64,000 nt of DNA from Symbiodinium natans (GCA_905221605.1 CAJNDS010002094.1:482501-546500), one strand, 5' to 3'. Positions 10,638 to 21,504 are shown, counted from the stretch's first letter. Notes: a model not told the origin generated them from the letters alone. Made by a program: numbers and translations.

Positions 10638-11290
10638 GTTTTGCGGGGGTTGATTTAGGGTTTGGGGTTTAGGGTTTAGGGTTTAGGGGGCTTTAGGGGC
10701 TTTAGGGCTTTAGGGGTGCTTCAGGGGCGCCTTAGGGGGTTTTTAGGAGGTTTTGGGGGTTTGTTTCAGGAGGTTAGGGGGGTTTTGGGGGGTTTTAGTT
10801 ATCAGATACCATTTCCATTTTCCAACCATGCCCCACCCCTAGCACCCAAATCATAACAACCTATACCTCAAACCTTCAACCCACGAAAAAGACCCATACT
10901 AAGACCCTGAAGAACCCATACTCGTAGTATGAAAGCATAGGCAACCCCATAGACAACAAGGTACTCAAACCCATAGCGTTCCCCGCCACTTCTAAAACCC
11001 ACAGTATCCAACCTCAGACCCCTGAGGTGAGAAAATGGAAGCCATCTTCCTAAACCCTAAACCCTAAACCTCAAACCCTAAACCCTAAACCTTAAACCCT
11101 AAACCCTAAAGTAACTATAACAGGAATAATAAGATTTAGCAATATTGCAACGGCAACGAGGCCCAAGAGTAATGCCTACGAATCCCACTAGCGGTGACAA
11201 TTGTGACTGTTATTAGTACTGCTACTATTAATATGGCTATTTTTTATTCTTGTTACCATAATTTGTAGTCATAATAATATCAGTGTAAAT
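10638..11290. other. no gene; AT-rich from about 11110
   Basis: G-rich repeat relics, then unique sequence, a short CCCTAAA tract (11050-11112), and an AT-rich stretch just upstream of the RCC1 gene that could hold its promoter. No recognisable motif. Confidence 0.4.
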
Positions 11291-11370
11291 AATAGTTGGC
11301 AGAAGAACAGCATCAACTATTTGTTCACACAGCCGTCTTTCCGCATCAAGCGCGCCCCAGTTCTTCCAGC

Positions 11371-12618
11371 ATGCATCTCTCAATGGTTGTGAAGGCTGTC
11401 CTTGTGCTTGCCACATTCTCCTGGACATCCATGACGGCAAGGCGGTTTGTTCTGCCAGTCCGCGCTGGCTACAAGCATTTCCCCATGCCGTGTCAGTCGC
11501 CTTTCGCTCTGTCACATATTCAATGTGTTGGATGCTTATCCAGAGACTGCACATCCCCACCGCACTACGGGAAGCTTCGAGTTTCCTGCAGCCATTCTGG
11601 CAATTGTGTCACGAGGAAAGGTGGTTTGATAGCCTGCAGTGCATGCACTGGACATGGGCAGTGTCACTTGCCGGCAGGTTTGAGAGAAGGTTGGGCAGTC
11701 GTAGCTGGCGGTCGTCACACTTGTGCCGTGTGGGCAGATGGTCGGCTCATCTGTTTTGGATGGAATGACGATGGGCAGTGTGATGTGCCAGCAGATTTGG
11801 GACCAGTTTTGGCAGTCGCAGCTGGCGGTCGTCATACTTGTGCAGTGCGGGCAGATGGTCGGCTCATCTGTTCTGGATGGAATGAGGATGGGCAGTGTGA
11901 TGTGCCAGCAGATTTGGGACCAGTTTTGGCAGTCGCAGCTGGACATGCTCATACTTGTGCAGTGCGGGCAGACGGTCGGCTCATCTGTTTTGGATGGAAC
12001 AAGTATGGGCAGTGTGATGTGCCAGCAGATTTGGGTCCAGTTTTGTCAGTCGCAGCTGGCCCTTATCATACTTGTGCAGTGCGGGCAGATGGGCGGCTCA
12101 TCTGTTTTGGAAGGAAGGATCTTGGGCAGTGTGATCTGCCAGCAGATTTGGGACCAGTTTTGGCAGTCGCAGCTGGCGCTGCTCATACTTGTGCAGTGCG
12201 GGCAGATGGTCGGCTCATCTGTTCTGGATGGAATGAGGATGGGCAGTGTGATGTGCCAGCAGATTTGGGACCAGTTTTGGCAGTCGCAGCTGGCTCTGCT
12301 CATACTTGTGCAGTGCGGGCAGATGGTCGGCTCATCTGTTCTGGATGGAATGAGGATGGGCAGTGTGATGTGCCAGCAGATTTGGGACCAGTTTTGGCAG
12401 TCGCAGCTGGCTCTGCTCATACTTGTGCAGTGCGGGCAGATGGTCGGCTCATCTGTTCTGGATGGAATGAGGATGGGCAGTGTGATGTGCCAGCAGATTT
12501 GGGACCAGTTTTGGCAGTCGCAGCTGGACATGCTCATACTTGTGCAGTGCGGGCAGACGGTCGGCTCATCTGTTTTGGATGGAATGAGGATGGGCAGTGT
12601 GATGTGGTCAACCGCTGA
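11371..12618 (+). CDS. RCC1-repeat protein, intronless
   Basis: ATG 11371 is the first ATG of a frame that is open a little further upstream without one; product 415 aa. The start MHLSMVVKAVLVLATFSW is hydrophobic, compatible with a signal peptide or anchor, followed by a Cys-rich region of about 75 aa. From about residue 95 there are eight 39-residue repeats of the type GQCDVPADLGPVLAVAAG / HTCAVRADGRLICSGWNED, the RCC1-like beta-propeller blade signature. The first copy is the most diverged; copies 5-7 are almost identical. RCC1-type propellers are interaction platforms, some acting on small GTPases; specificity here is unknown. Eight blade-units plus a stub differ from the usual seven. Lack of introns and recent repeat growth set it apart from the split genes further right. 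Confidence 0.75.
   Translation: MHLSMVVKAVLVLATFSWTSMTARRFVLPVRAGYKHFPMPCQSPFALSHIQCVGCLSRDCTSPPHYGKLRVSCSHSGNCVTRKGGLIACSACTGHGQCHLPAGLREGWAVVAGGRHTCAVWADGRLICFGWNDDGQCDVPADLGPVLAVAAGGRHTCAVRADGRLICSGWNEDGQCDVPADLGPVLAVAAGHAHTCAVRADGRLICFGWNKYGQCDVPADLGPVLSVAAGPYHTCAVRADGRLICFGRKDLGQCDLPADLGPVLAVAAGAAHTCAVRADGRLICSGWNEDGQCDVPADLGPVLAVAAGSAHTCAVRADGRLICSGWNEDGQCDVPADLGPVLAVAAGSAHTCAVRADGRLICSGWNEDGQCDVPADLGPVLAVAAGHAHTCAVRADGRLICFGWNEDGQCDVVNR
11655..12612 (+). repeat. 117-bp tandem repeats inside the RCC1 gene
   Basis: The repeats are conserved at nucleotide as well as protein level, so a second + frame and a - frame remain open across most of them. Those frames are by-products of the repeat. 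Confidence 0.9.
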
Positions 12619-12773
12619 TCATGCAGAAGAAGCAATACTGAGTCAAGGTGACCTTAGCCTTTTCTGAAGGACTCACCGGCATGGCCAGCCTCTTTGACCC
12701 CACAAGTCCAGAAGTTCGAACGGCAATCTTGAAATCGTATGAGTACCGGCATCGGGATAGTTGTCCAACCACC

Positions 12774-13386
12774 CTCAAGCCCGCAAATGCTGCCTATCAT
12801 GACCTTCAACTCTGTAATAATCTTGACCTAACTTGTTGTCAATATTTTCTATTGTATAAATATTCTGTGACCAGTTGCTCACTTTTTCTTTTTCGTTCGG
12901 TTTTCGTTTCCTAGATATTCTATCTTCATCTCCTACATCGAATCTAGTTCAGACAAATACGGTTCTTCTTTGCCGTCATCGTCAAATTTAATTTCACTTT
13001 GAAGTGATTACTGGGTTTGCATCTCTTGGCGTAAATCCGTGGCTGAGTGCTTAATTTCATTATTATAGGTTAGTAATACTTCTAATATGCAATCTGGCCA
13101 TTGGATGTTCTGTTTTTTATCTTCTACTCTCACTCTCCTTTGTAACATATCTTTAAACGTGCAGATGGGTCTTTCACTACAATTCGGGTGAGCCCTCGTT
13201 CGGTGATGTTCTATGTTCCCATCCTGCAAATACTTTTGCATTGCCTCCTTGTTCAATGCGCCTTCATCATCTGTGTAAAGTATATGTTTTTTTTACCCAT
13301 CTTGTTTAAACGCTCAATCATTCCACTCGCTACGTCTTCTTCTTGTTTGCTTTTTTCCACGACAAACACCACGACAAAGAACCCTT
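12774..13386 (-). pseudogene. retroviral-type (rve) integrase remnant
   Basis: Read on -: a block with KQEEDVASGMIERLNKMGKK (about 13360-13300), then in another frame ILYTDDEGALNKEAM with the second catalytic Asp, NCSERPICTFKDML with the catalytic Glu position, and WPDCILEVLLTYNNEIKHSA. In a third frame towards 12774 come RKRKPNEKEKVSNWSQNIYT and DYYRVEGHDRQHLR, like the C-terminal DNA-binding/chromo-like part of Polinton integrases. At least two frameshifts and a stop break it, so it is non-functional as it stands. The N-terminal zinc finger and first catalytic Asp are not found. It is the only integrase-like segment and runs opposite to the polymerase remnant. Confidence 0.75.
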
Positions 13387-13389
13387 AGG

Positions 13390-15560
13390 GCGACGAATGC
13401 AGGAAGCAAAGAAGGAAAACAAAAAACGAAGTACTGCCAACATCTACTCCAGAGATGTAATGTTTTACAAACTTAAATTAGACGAAGACAGTGTCATTAC
13501 AACCGCCCTCAGAGATGCAGAAGGCAGGCCCTGTACTTCATTCTTGGAAAGAACCTTAAAGTGCGCAAATGTAACATCCACGAGATGTTCAGAGGTCTAG
13601 GCGGGGAAGCGAATTTTTAGATACGAGCACGAAACCAGAACCGCATTGAACAAACTAATGGACACCTTCAACACTGTTAGAAGATGACCTATCCTATATC
13701 ATACAGAGCTGTATATGAAACGTATTCGAATTAAGAGCCTTGATCAGGTAGACGGCGATACAGATTTTATACCAGAACAGGAGAAACTAACAAATACGGC
13801 GAATGTAAGCATGCATAGCATCTACATTCAAACGCCTTTAGACCCCGAGTTTGAAACCTCTAAGGAAGCAATGAGCGTAAAGCAATGCAAAAACAAACGA
13901 ATGTTGCTCTAACACCATATCCGATGAGTATAAGGATACGCTAATGGGCGAGAAGCGACGGGGAAAAACGGATTAACAAAAGAAAGTCTGTGAAAACTGA
14001 TGAATACAGCCGATGGTGATTTCAAAACGAATGGGGCGTCAATACAGGATATGGTGCCGGTTTTTGAACACTAGGGCATTGAAGTAAGGATATTTAACTC
14101 CTTCAGAAAGCCGATTTGCAAATACTCGCCTACCAAAACAAAAATCATATACCCACACTATATGCCCTAGTTAAGAACAACCACATCTACACGGCAAGCG
14201 ACAACCTTCGATGTTTCGTCAGATGGTGGCACTCCGTGAAGATGAAGATGTATCGGTTACTGCATCCCCCGATTATCATATTAGTGAGAAATAAGAACCC
14301 ATTGAATGTAAAATGCTACAGTCTGCATTCAGAGAGAAGGATGAATACACGCTAACTTATGATGGTAATGATTGAACCCCTTTGTTTTACGAAAGCTAGA
14401 TGGCAGGATATGAGCCGCAGATGCGGCTTAGAGGTTGTATCGTATCCGATTTGTATTTTAACTTTAATTCGGAAGAAGAGCATAAGCTACATGATGAACA
14501 CCCAGATTCTAGTGACGAGCTCCACTGATGTAACTATAACAGTAAGAACCGAACTGATTTATAACAACATGTTTGAAACAATGTATGAATTCAACAAGGC
14601 ACCATCGAATCCCTTTCCTAAATCCCTTTACAGACCGATTTACAAACTCTCAAGGAATGCCGAGCATTCCCGCCAGTGGGAAAACTAAATAAGTTATTCA
14701 AGGTGTTTAACAAACAACCGAGAAATACGACAAACACGGATTTCTGCGCGAAACAACTACCGAAGTAGATGTAAGATAAGCTTACATGCACACCTTCAAC
14801 CAGATGACCGAAATACCCGTCTTCAGCAAGTGTGATATATGGAAGCATGTTAATTGCAAATCCCACGATTACAGCGAACTTCATGAACTGACTTTGTTCC
14901 TAGTGAAGCCGAAGGAGCAAGCGTTGTTTACAAATAAGGCGAAGTGTTTAGTACATAGTAGGTCTTGAAAGCACTACGCCGACAAATGCGAAATCCGAAA
15001 CTACAAAGAGCCTTCTGGGGGGTATAAAGCGAGTTACACGAAGCTTAATTATTAAACAGTTTTGGGAAGCGCAAATATCAGGCCGTTTCCCAGAAGATGC
15101 AAAATCAAAAAGCTTATGGCGCAGGAACGAGCAAATCTCCTAAGAAGCTTTGCCTTTGATAGTCTCGAGAAGTTTTGTATTATCAACAAGAAGTAGGAGG
15201 GAAGATTAATAGAATCACCGGATACAACATTGAAAACCAAAGAATTAGACAACAAATAGTATTGCTAAATTGTTTCCGACCGCGTGACTTTAAGAAGCGG
15301 ATATACTGGCATAGGAGAGGTACTGCTACAATCCCATAATCATAACATGCAAGAGGACTATACCAAATTAATAAACAATGGTGCTGATGTATGGAGTGTT
15401 AAAACCGATGCCTTTGTAATTAGGCACGAGCACTTAAGCTAGGCAAAGAAAGCAAAACCGTTTAGCAAAAGTATTGGAGGATGGAGACACGAACAGGGTA
15501 AATCAATAATCCCACCGACAGAACAACACAAAATGAAAGAACATGCATGAACAACTATAC
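13390..15560 (+). pseudogene. viral-type family-B DNA polymerase-like remnant
   Basis: Short segments that look like one ancient protein are spread over three + frames. Examples are RDVMFYKLKLDEDSVITTAL (13457), MHSIYIQTPLDPEFETSKEA (about 13810), PTLYALVKNNHIYTASDNL (14152), and, near 15370-15430, GADVWSVKTDAFVIRHEH. The last resembles the Asp-containing palm motif of divergent protein-primed-like PolBs (usual YxDTDS). Many stops and indels separate them. The call is pattern recognition from these motifs and context, not an alignment. Confidence 0.45.
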
Positions 15561-15599
15561 CAAATATATATATATATATATATATCAAAGCAACACTAC

Positions 15600-16300
15600 A
15601 AATTCAAGACGAGTGGGTCACCGAAGGCATAGCAAAACAAATTCCACAAACGAACTCACTTATTATAAGAAGTAAATACGCAAGCGGTAGTAAATCGCAT
15701 GTAGCGAAGCATTTCAGCAAATCAGGCTATAAAACATTGTTTGTAGTCCTCCAGAACAGCTTGTCGCAAAACACAAGCGATTAAGCAATCACTACAAATA
15801 AATTCTTTGCTATCCCGTCGGCGACGGTGAGAAACTGCCAGAGTTTGTGACCGTAGAAAGTTTTCTTAAAAAGGGTTTGACGAATTTATATGAACAGTTC
15901 ATACATCTTAAATAGAACTAGGGAGTTTGTTAATAACCATCCCGATGAAATTATTATAGGTGCGGGAGATGTTAAGCAACTTCACCCGATGAAGACTTAA
16001 CAAATACCAGAAAGCCCGATGAATGTGCCGACGACTGTATCAACCAAATATTTGAATGTAGTATGATGCGTAGAACTTGTAAGAGGTTAGGGGCACAGGG
16101 CGACCCAAAAGCAAATGAGAACCGCAACACCGTGGACCGCATGTATAACGATATGTGGATAAACCGTATTCCCATAAACGAATTTGTAAGGAAATATTTT
16201 AAAACAGCCGCCGACCTAATGACATCCGAGAAGAACATATTATATACCAACATAAGGTGCGCAAATGTATCTAGCTCTCTTAGAAGCAACACGAAGTAGG
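15600..16300 (+). pseudogene. SF1 (Pif1/UvrD-like) helicase remnant
   Basis: One frame has QDEWVTEGIAKQIPQ and then a Walker A-like ASGSKSHVAKHFSKSGYKTL (usual GxGKS) near 15700. Further on is IIGAGDVKQLHP (15951), matching the GDxxQLPP motif III of SF1 helicases, and MYNDMWINRIPINEFV with ILYTNIRCANVS (16141-16280). Stops and shifts separate the pieces. It lies just downstream of the polymerase remnant on the same strand; the two may have been one long protein. Confidence 0.55.
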
Positions 16301-16384
16301 GGAAACGCCTATATGTAGGAAGCATAGGAAGGTAGGAAACACTAAATTTAGTGTTACTTATCGGTTCAACATCGTTTCTTTTTC

Positions 16385-16900
16385 ATGGAGTGTAGTTGTG
16401 TTACAGACCAGAAAATCAAAGGACAGATGCACAGATGCACCACTGACTTTAACAATTTAGACAATCATTTTAGATCCGACTACTGCACCACTTGCAGCAT
16501 CACTCAAAGGTAAATTAACTACCGCGAGTGGCAGAAGTCGTATGCAGTAAGTCGTGAGTGGATGCGGTGTGCCTTAACGAGAAGCACTGATTTTTAATGG
16601 CGCTACTAATAATGGACCGTTAAACGAAGAAAATCTACACCGATTTTTAGCAAATAAAGTTAAGAGAATGATAAGTTACAGAATAAAGCGAAGAATAGAA
16701 AGATAGATGTCACTAAATCTGTTGATGTAAAGTGGTTTATGAAGAGGTTCAGCGGGAATTGTCAGAACTGCGGTTGTTTGATGTGGCTAATGGATACTTA
16801 ATTTACCACCCAGCGAACAACAATAATGAAGTCCCGCATTCTAAGGGCAACTGCGAGGGCTGGCGTAACTTATGCAACTGCTCGTCGAAGTAATTATCAA
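16385..16900 (+). pseudogene. Cys-rich zinc-binding protein remnant
   Basis: Fragments in changing frames show paired cysteines (DYCTTCSITQR near 16480, SGNCQNCGCLMW near 16755, and a C/N-rich end near 16860), suggesting zinc-ribbon or HNH-type modules. It could be the C-terminal part of the helicase region. No specific family assigned. Confidence 0.3.
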
Positions 16901-16928
16901 AAACCTTGTTTTTGGTAGTTATTTCTTT

Positions 16929-17224
16929 TTACTGGTTAAAGCCATAACCTATTGTTGATGCTACACTTGTTGAACTACTCAAAACTGTTGATGGACGAGC
17001 GCTGTTGCTACTTCTTCTGGAACTATGAATGCCGTGAGGTGGCGAACTTCTTACACTTTGTGGTCTTGAACTTTGAACGGTTTCTGGTGGCGTGACAAAC
17101 TGGCAATGCTGGATTACTTGCACGCCTTGACGATGAAGATGAACTACTACTACTACTACTACTCCTACTACTACTCCTACTGCTACTGCTACTGCTACTG
17201 CTACTGCTACTGCTACTGCTACTG

Positions 17225-17265
<41 letters not shown>

Positions 17266-17747
17266 GCTACTGCTACTGCTACACTGCTACTGCTACTGCT
17301 ACTGCTACTGCTACTGCTACTGCTACTGCTACTGCCACTGCTACTGCCACTGCCACTGCCACTGCCACTGCGACTGCGACTGCTACTGCTACTGCTACTG
17401 CTACTGCTACTGCTACTGCTACTGCTACTGCTACTGCTACTGCTACTGCTACTGCTACGACGACGACGACTACTACTACTTGACTGTGGAGGTGTGGATT
17501 TATCTTTCTTACCCTTTTCTACTTCTTCAGCTTCATCCTCTTCATCGTTGCCACTTCCACCGAAACCGAAGAAGCTTGCTACTTTCCTGATGTCTTCCAT
17601 CATTTGACTAGGTCCAGGTTCTGATGTATGGGATGATTTGGAGCTGCCACGACTTATATGATTAGGCAACCCACTTGGCAGTGAGCTAGGTTCCGACGGT
17701 GATGATCTGCTGTTCTGTTTCAACATATTCCTGAATGTTTGTGTCAT
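16929..17747 (-). CDS. Ser-rich low-complexity frame
   Basis: 272 codons on -. The first 95 residues look like a normal disordered protein (MTQTFRNMLKQNSRSSPSEP, an FFGFGGSGNDEEDEAEEVEK acidic stretch). A long Ser, Ala and Val run follows, encoded by the trinucleotide tract 17143-17478, then a Ser-rich end (STVLSSSTSVASTIGYGFNQ). It sits at the right end of the AT-rich insertion and may be its only intact frame. The codon tract also opens the opposite strand, so length alone proves nothing. Confidence 0.35.
17143..17478. repeat. trinucleotide tract (CTACTG, CTACTA, ACGACG)
   Basis: More than 100 triplets of CTA/CTG/CCA type in imperfect blocks. Confidence 0.95.
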
Positions 17748-17799
17748 CTTATCTCGTCTGACTTTCGATAGAGTTTGGTAATCTTTTATTTTACTATCA

Positions 17800-18451
17800 A
17801 ATAAATATCCACCCTATGCCTTCAAAATCAGGATAATCTGCTAAATCCTGAGCCTTAGAGGGCTTGGGAGGAGAGAGTAAAGAACAGCAGAAGACACGAC
17901 CGCTGGTCTGGGACCTTTCATGCTGAAACCCCTGCTTACAGGTGAGAGCTTCATCTCCAAGGCCAAACCTAAACCCTAAGCCCAATCAAGCCCCGAAGAA
18001 AGGGCCTTTAGGGGCAGCATTAGATTACATTTTATATGAATGTTGAGTGTATTTCGCGATTCGTTTCAATTCGTGGCAAGAATGCAGTTAACTCGCTGAC
18101 TTTATGATTTTTTGCGCAGTCATGAACTACTTTCGAGGCCAGCCAAAATCATTGATTCATACGAGTGCACAGGGAATGTGTGAACTTCGTACGATTTAAT
18201 TGTGCTTTTGCTCGGCTACTTCTTCGGCTTTTTTTGGCGTAACTAATTGGCTGCTTCCTATAAAGCCTATATACCGCAGTCAAATTTAATTGCACCCTTT
18301 ACCCCGCCCCCTCACCCCCCCTGTCGGTGCTTAGCCACTCAAAGCATCGCCCGGTCAAACTTCCACCGTCCGCTTTTGCAGGTTTGCGGTTTAGGGTTCA
18401 GGTCGCAGGGTGCGAGCCCGAAACCCTAAACCCAACACTGTCCGTGTCCAG
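17800..18451. other. no supported gene
   Basis: Transition from the AT-rich insertion back to GC-richer host sequence with a few CCCTAAA words near 17965 and 18420. Confidence 0.4.
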
Positions 18452-18558
18452 GTCACGACAGCGAGTGGAGTTACCACCGCCAGTCAGGTGACCCAAGGCA
18501 GCCAGATGCTGGGCCGCACTGGGAGAGTCTTACAGAGAACCCTCAGAAAATCCTGGAA
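18452..18558 (+). CDS. candidate exon
   Basis: After GTGTCCAG| and before |GTTAAACAGG, reading HDSEWSYHRQSGDPRQPDAG then ENPQKILE. Hydrophilic, exon-sized, no family recognised. A second + frame is also open. Confidence 0.3.
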
Positions 18559-18617
18559 GTTAAACAGGGAGCTGTGTTGGGGCTAAGACTGTATAAGATT
18601 AAAAAATATAGAGATTA

Positions 18618-18682
18618 TATATATATATACATATGTAGATAGATATACATATATCTATATATATATATATATATATATATGG
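18618..18682. repeat. (AT)n-rich tract
   Basis: TATATATA/CATATG-rich simple sequence. Confidence 0.9.
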
Positions 18683-18841
18683 CAGTTGGATGAATAGGTA
18701 GGCCTTTAGGGGCCCTGGCCTTTTCCCAGGCTCGACCCTCAAGCGTAGGGTTCAGGAGAAGAACCGAATCATTGAGCACCTGCGAAACTCAGGATGACGT
18801 CCGCGAGCCAGATGACCACCACAAGTCCCGGGCCAAGGGGA

Positions 18842-18886
18842 GTTTAGGGTTTAGGGTTTAGGGTTTAGGGTTTAGGGTTTAGGCTT
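18842..18886 (+). repeat. TTTAGGG array
   Basis: Six heptamers following an island that reads EKNRIIEHLRNSG (about 18751-18791), a weak exon candidate. Confidence 0.85.
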
Positions 18887-19138
18887 AGGGTTTCAGGCTT
18901 GGGGTTTGAGACTTCGGGCGTTTGCATGGTGCATTCCCCCCCCCCCCTCCCCCCAAAATACAACAAGCATGTACTGCGATGCCCATGAGGCCCTTTCTGT
19001 ATACGACTAGGAACTGTCACTGCAAGAGGGCAACTGGGGGGATCCGACAAGGGGGTTCATGGTTCGTATGCCTTAAACCGGGAATTTTCAAAAGTATGGG
19101 GGTTCACCAACTCAGTCTCTAGTGTAGGGGTTCGGGTT

Positions 19139-19625
19139 TAGGCCCTAAACCCTAAACCCTAAACCCTAAACCCTAAACCCTAAACCCTAAACCCTAAACC
19201 CTAAACCCTAAACCCTAAACCCTAAACCCTAAACCCTAAACCCTAAACCCTAACCCGTAAACCCTAAACCCTAAACCCTAAACCCTAAACCCTAAACCCT
19301 AAACCCTAAACCCTAAACCCTAAACCCTAAACCCTAAACCCTAAACCCCAAACCCCAAACCCTAAACCCTAAACCCTAAACCCTAAACCCTGTACCCTAA
19401 ACCCTGTACCCTATACCTTGTACCCTAAACCCTAAACCCTAAACCCTGATCCTAGACCCTAAACCCTAAACCCCAAGCCCGAAACCCTAAACCCCAAACC
19501 CCAAACCCCAACCCCAAACCCCAAACCCCAAACCCCAAACCCCAAACCCCAAACCCCAAACCCCAAACCCCAAACCCCAAACCCCAAACCCCAAACCCTA
19601 AACCCTAAACCCTAAATCCTAACCC
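19139..19625 (-). repeat. long CCCTAAA array passing into CCCCAAA
   Basis: About 490 bp, mostly perfect CCCTAAA for the first 240 bp, then mixed, then a CCCCAAA block. It faces the TTTAGGG array at 19742 across a 115-bp island. Confidence 0.95.
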
Positions 19626-19741
19626 AAACGGCTCTTCTCGCTTTGGGGCCCCGGCCGAGGTGGCAACGGGAGTACGAGTGGCTCTTTAAGCGGCAATGAC
19701 AGCAGCACGACTGGCACAATGTCTCTTCCCAGTGGCAGGCC

Positions 19742-19835
19742 GGGGTTTAGGGTTTAGGGTTTAGGGTTTAGGGTTTAGGGTTTAGGGTTTAGGGTTTAGG
19801 GTTTAGAGTTTAGGGTTGAGGGTTCAGGGTTTGAG
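19742..19835 (+). repeat. TTTAGGG array
   Basis: About 11 heptamers, inverted relative to the array at 19139. The two could form a long hairpin enclosing a Gly/Ser-rich reading island. Confidence 0.93.
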
Positions 19836-20162
19836 AAGCAAACCCAAACCCTACTCAAACCCATCCTGAGGTGGCCACACTAGAGGGGAGAGAGTTTCAA
19901 AAACAAACCCGAAGAAACCCTGCAAGTGCAGTTGAGCTTTGTGTAACCCTAAACCTTCAACCCCAATCGCAAGCTCAACAATCCTTCCTGGCCATTCTTG
20001 GCATGGTAGACTAGGGTTCCTTCATGAGCGCCCCGTCTCTTCTCCCTTACAAACCACATACAGCCCCCAAAAAGCATGAGGACCCTGTTAAGTACACGTC
20101 TTAAGGCCTATTCGGGTGGGGGGGTGGGGGGGTAGGGGGGGCAGGGGCCGGGGGAGGGTTGA

Positions 20163-20310
20163 AGATGGCGCCTGCCTCAAGCCCCGCTGTCCTGAAGGCG
20201 GGCTCGTGCTCGCGGCAAGCGTGGCGCAGGAGTTTCGGCTGGCACCAAAACGGGGCAGCCACAGCCACAACAGGCTCGGAAAACTCCATGAAAACTCCAT
20301 ACTTTTCTGA
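20163..20310 (+). CDS. candidate terminal exon (strand uncertain)
   Basis: After GGTTGAAG| the frame reads GACLKPRCPEGGLVLAASVA, EFRLAPKRGSHSHNRLGK and ends at TGA. On the - strand 20101-20403 is open for 100 codons from an ATG (MHKVLVNFGALAASRQPQLQ) and also looks protein-like, so only one of them can be right. + is preferred because neighbouring recognised genes are on +. Confidence 0.3.
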
Positions 20311-20589
20311 GGGAGGGGGTTTTCGGTCACTGCGCTTGAGGGCTTGCAACTGAGGCTGACGAGAGGCTGCGAGGGCCCCAAAATTGACCAAGACTTTGTG
20401 CAAAATTTTCGAAGTTCAAGGTCCTCAGGAGTTTAGGGCTTAGGGCAGACGCCCGCAAAAATCATCCGGTTTTGAGTTGGATGTAGAGTAATACAAGCCT
20501 CAACTGTCAGAACTGCACCATGCCTTGTACTCCCCGACTTCTCGAGAAGAAGCCTTGCTGAGAAAGCTCAAAACCCTTACGCCCGAAGC

Positions 20590-20790
20590 GAAACCCTAAA
20601 CCCTAAAGCCTAAACCCCTGAACCCTTCAACTCCAATGAAAGCTCAACCCTGAAGCCTCAGAACCCATAACCCTAAAGCCTACACCCTAAACCCTAAACC
20701 CTAAACCCTAAACCCTAAACCCAAACCCCAAACCCCAAACCCCAAACCGTAAACCCTAAACCCTAAACCCTAGACCCTAAACCCTTTGAG
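20590..20790 (-). repeat. CCCTAAA array, interrupted
   Basis: Mixed CCCTAAA and CCCCAAA with CCTAAAG variants. It faces the short TTTAGGG array at 20895-20955 across a 100-bp Ala/Ser-rich island. Confidence 0.85.
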
Positions 20791-21116
20791 CTATCCCTTA
20801 CAAGCGAAGAGCTCCACCCGCGTGCCAGCCGGCCAACACTGCCTCTGCCAGCAGCAGCAGCGCCGCCGCTCCGAGCACCGCAGGAGCCCAGCCTGTTTAG
20901 GGTTTGGAGTTTAGGGTTTAGGGTTTTAGGGTTTAGGGTTTAGGGTTTAAGGGTGTCGAACCCCAAACCCTATCTACGCCCGAAACCAGAAGGATGCAAT
21001 GAACGGTACGCCTCCCCTGCTTTTTTGACGGGTGCAGTGACTCGTAAGCTCACCTCCTGTCCTGTACCTGACATAAACCCTAGGCCCCCATGCGCCCCAA
21101 AGTCCCCCCTTCTTTA

Positions 21117-21395
21117 AGCCCTAAACCACTAAACCACTAAACCACTAAACCACTAAACCACTAAACCACTAAACCCTAAACCCTAAACCCTAAACCCTAA
21201 ACCCTAAACCCTAAACCCTAAACCCTAAACCCTAAACCCTAAACCCTAAACCCTAAACCCTAAACCCTAAACCCTAAACCCTAAACCCTAAACCCTAAAC
21301 CCTAAACCCTAAACCCTAAACCCTATACCCTAAACCCTAAACCCTAAACCCTAAACCCCACTACCCCTAAAAACCCTAACCCCTGAACCCTAGCA
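21117..21395 (-). repeat. CCACTAAA then CCCTAAA array
   Basis: Six octamers CCACTAAA followed by about 26 heptamers. Confidence 0.95.
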
Positions 21396-21411
21396 CTTTT
21401 CCCTCCGCGAG

Positions 21412-21496
21412 GCCCGCCAGGACTGCAGCAAACCGAACATGCCCCGATGAAAATCCTCCTCAACAACCGGCTCCCTGGGCTCACACTTCATGGGAG
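21412..21496 (+). CDS. candidate exon
   Basis: Between CCGCGAG| and |GTCTCGGGTTTTAGGG, flanked left by a CCCTAAA array and right by TTTAGGG. Two + frames are open (PARTAANRTCPDENPPQQPA; GLQQTEHAPMKILLNNRLPG), so the phase is undecided. Confidence 0.35.
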
Positions 21497-21504
21497 GTCT
21501 CGGG

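Larger units (their letters stand above)
12770..17800. mobile_element. decayed Polinton / Polinton-like-virus insertion
   Basis: About 5 kb markedly richer in A+T than both flanks and free of telomere-like words. It holds remnants of an integrase (-), a family-B polymerase-like protein, an SF1 helicase-like protein and a Cys-rich protein (+), all broken by stops and frameshifts, plus a Ser-rich frame (-). Integrase plus PolB is the hallmark pair of Polintons and relatives. I could not see terminal inverted repeats or a target duplication, and no capsid gene is recognisable, so ends are approximate. Confidence 0.65.

Noticed and set aside
11723-12667. Second + frame of 314 codons and two - frames across the RCC1 gene
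   Set aside because: The 117-bp unit is a multiple of three and highly uniform, so shadow frames stay open; only the RCC1 frame matches a family.
19139-19625. A true chromosome end (telomere)
   Set aside because: Arrays occur in both orientations throughout, are short, mixed with variants and lie inside introns of recognised genes.
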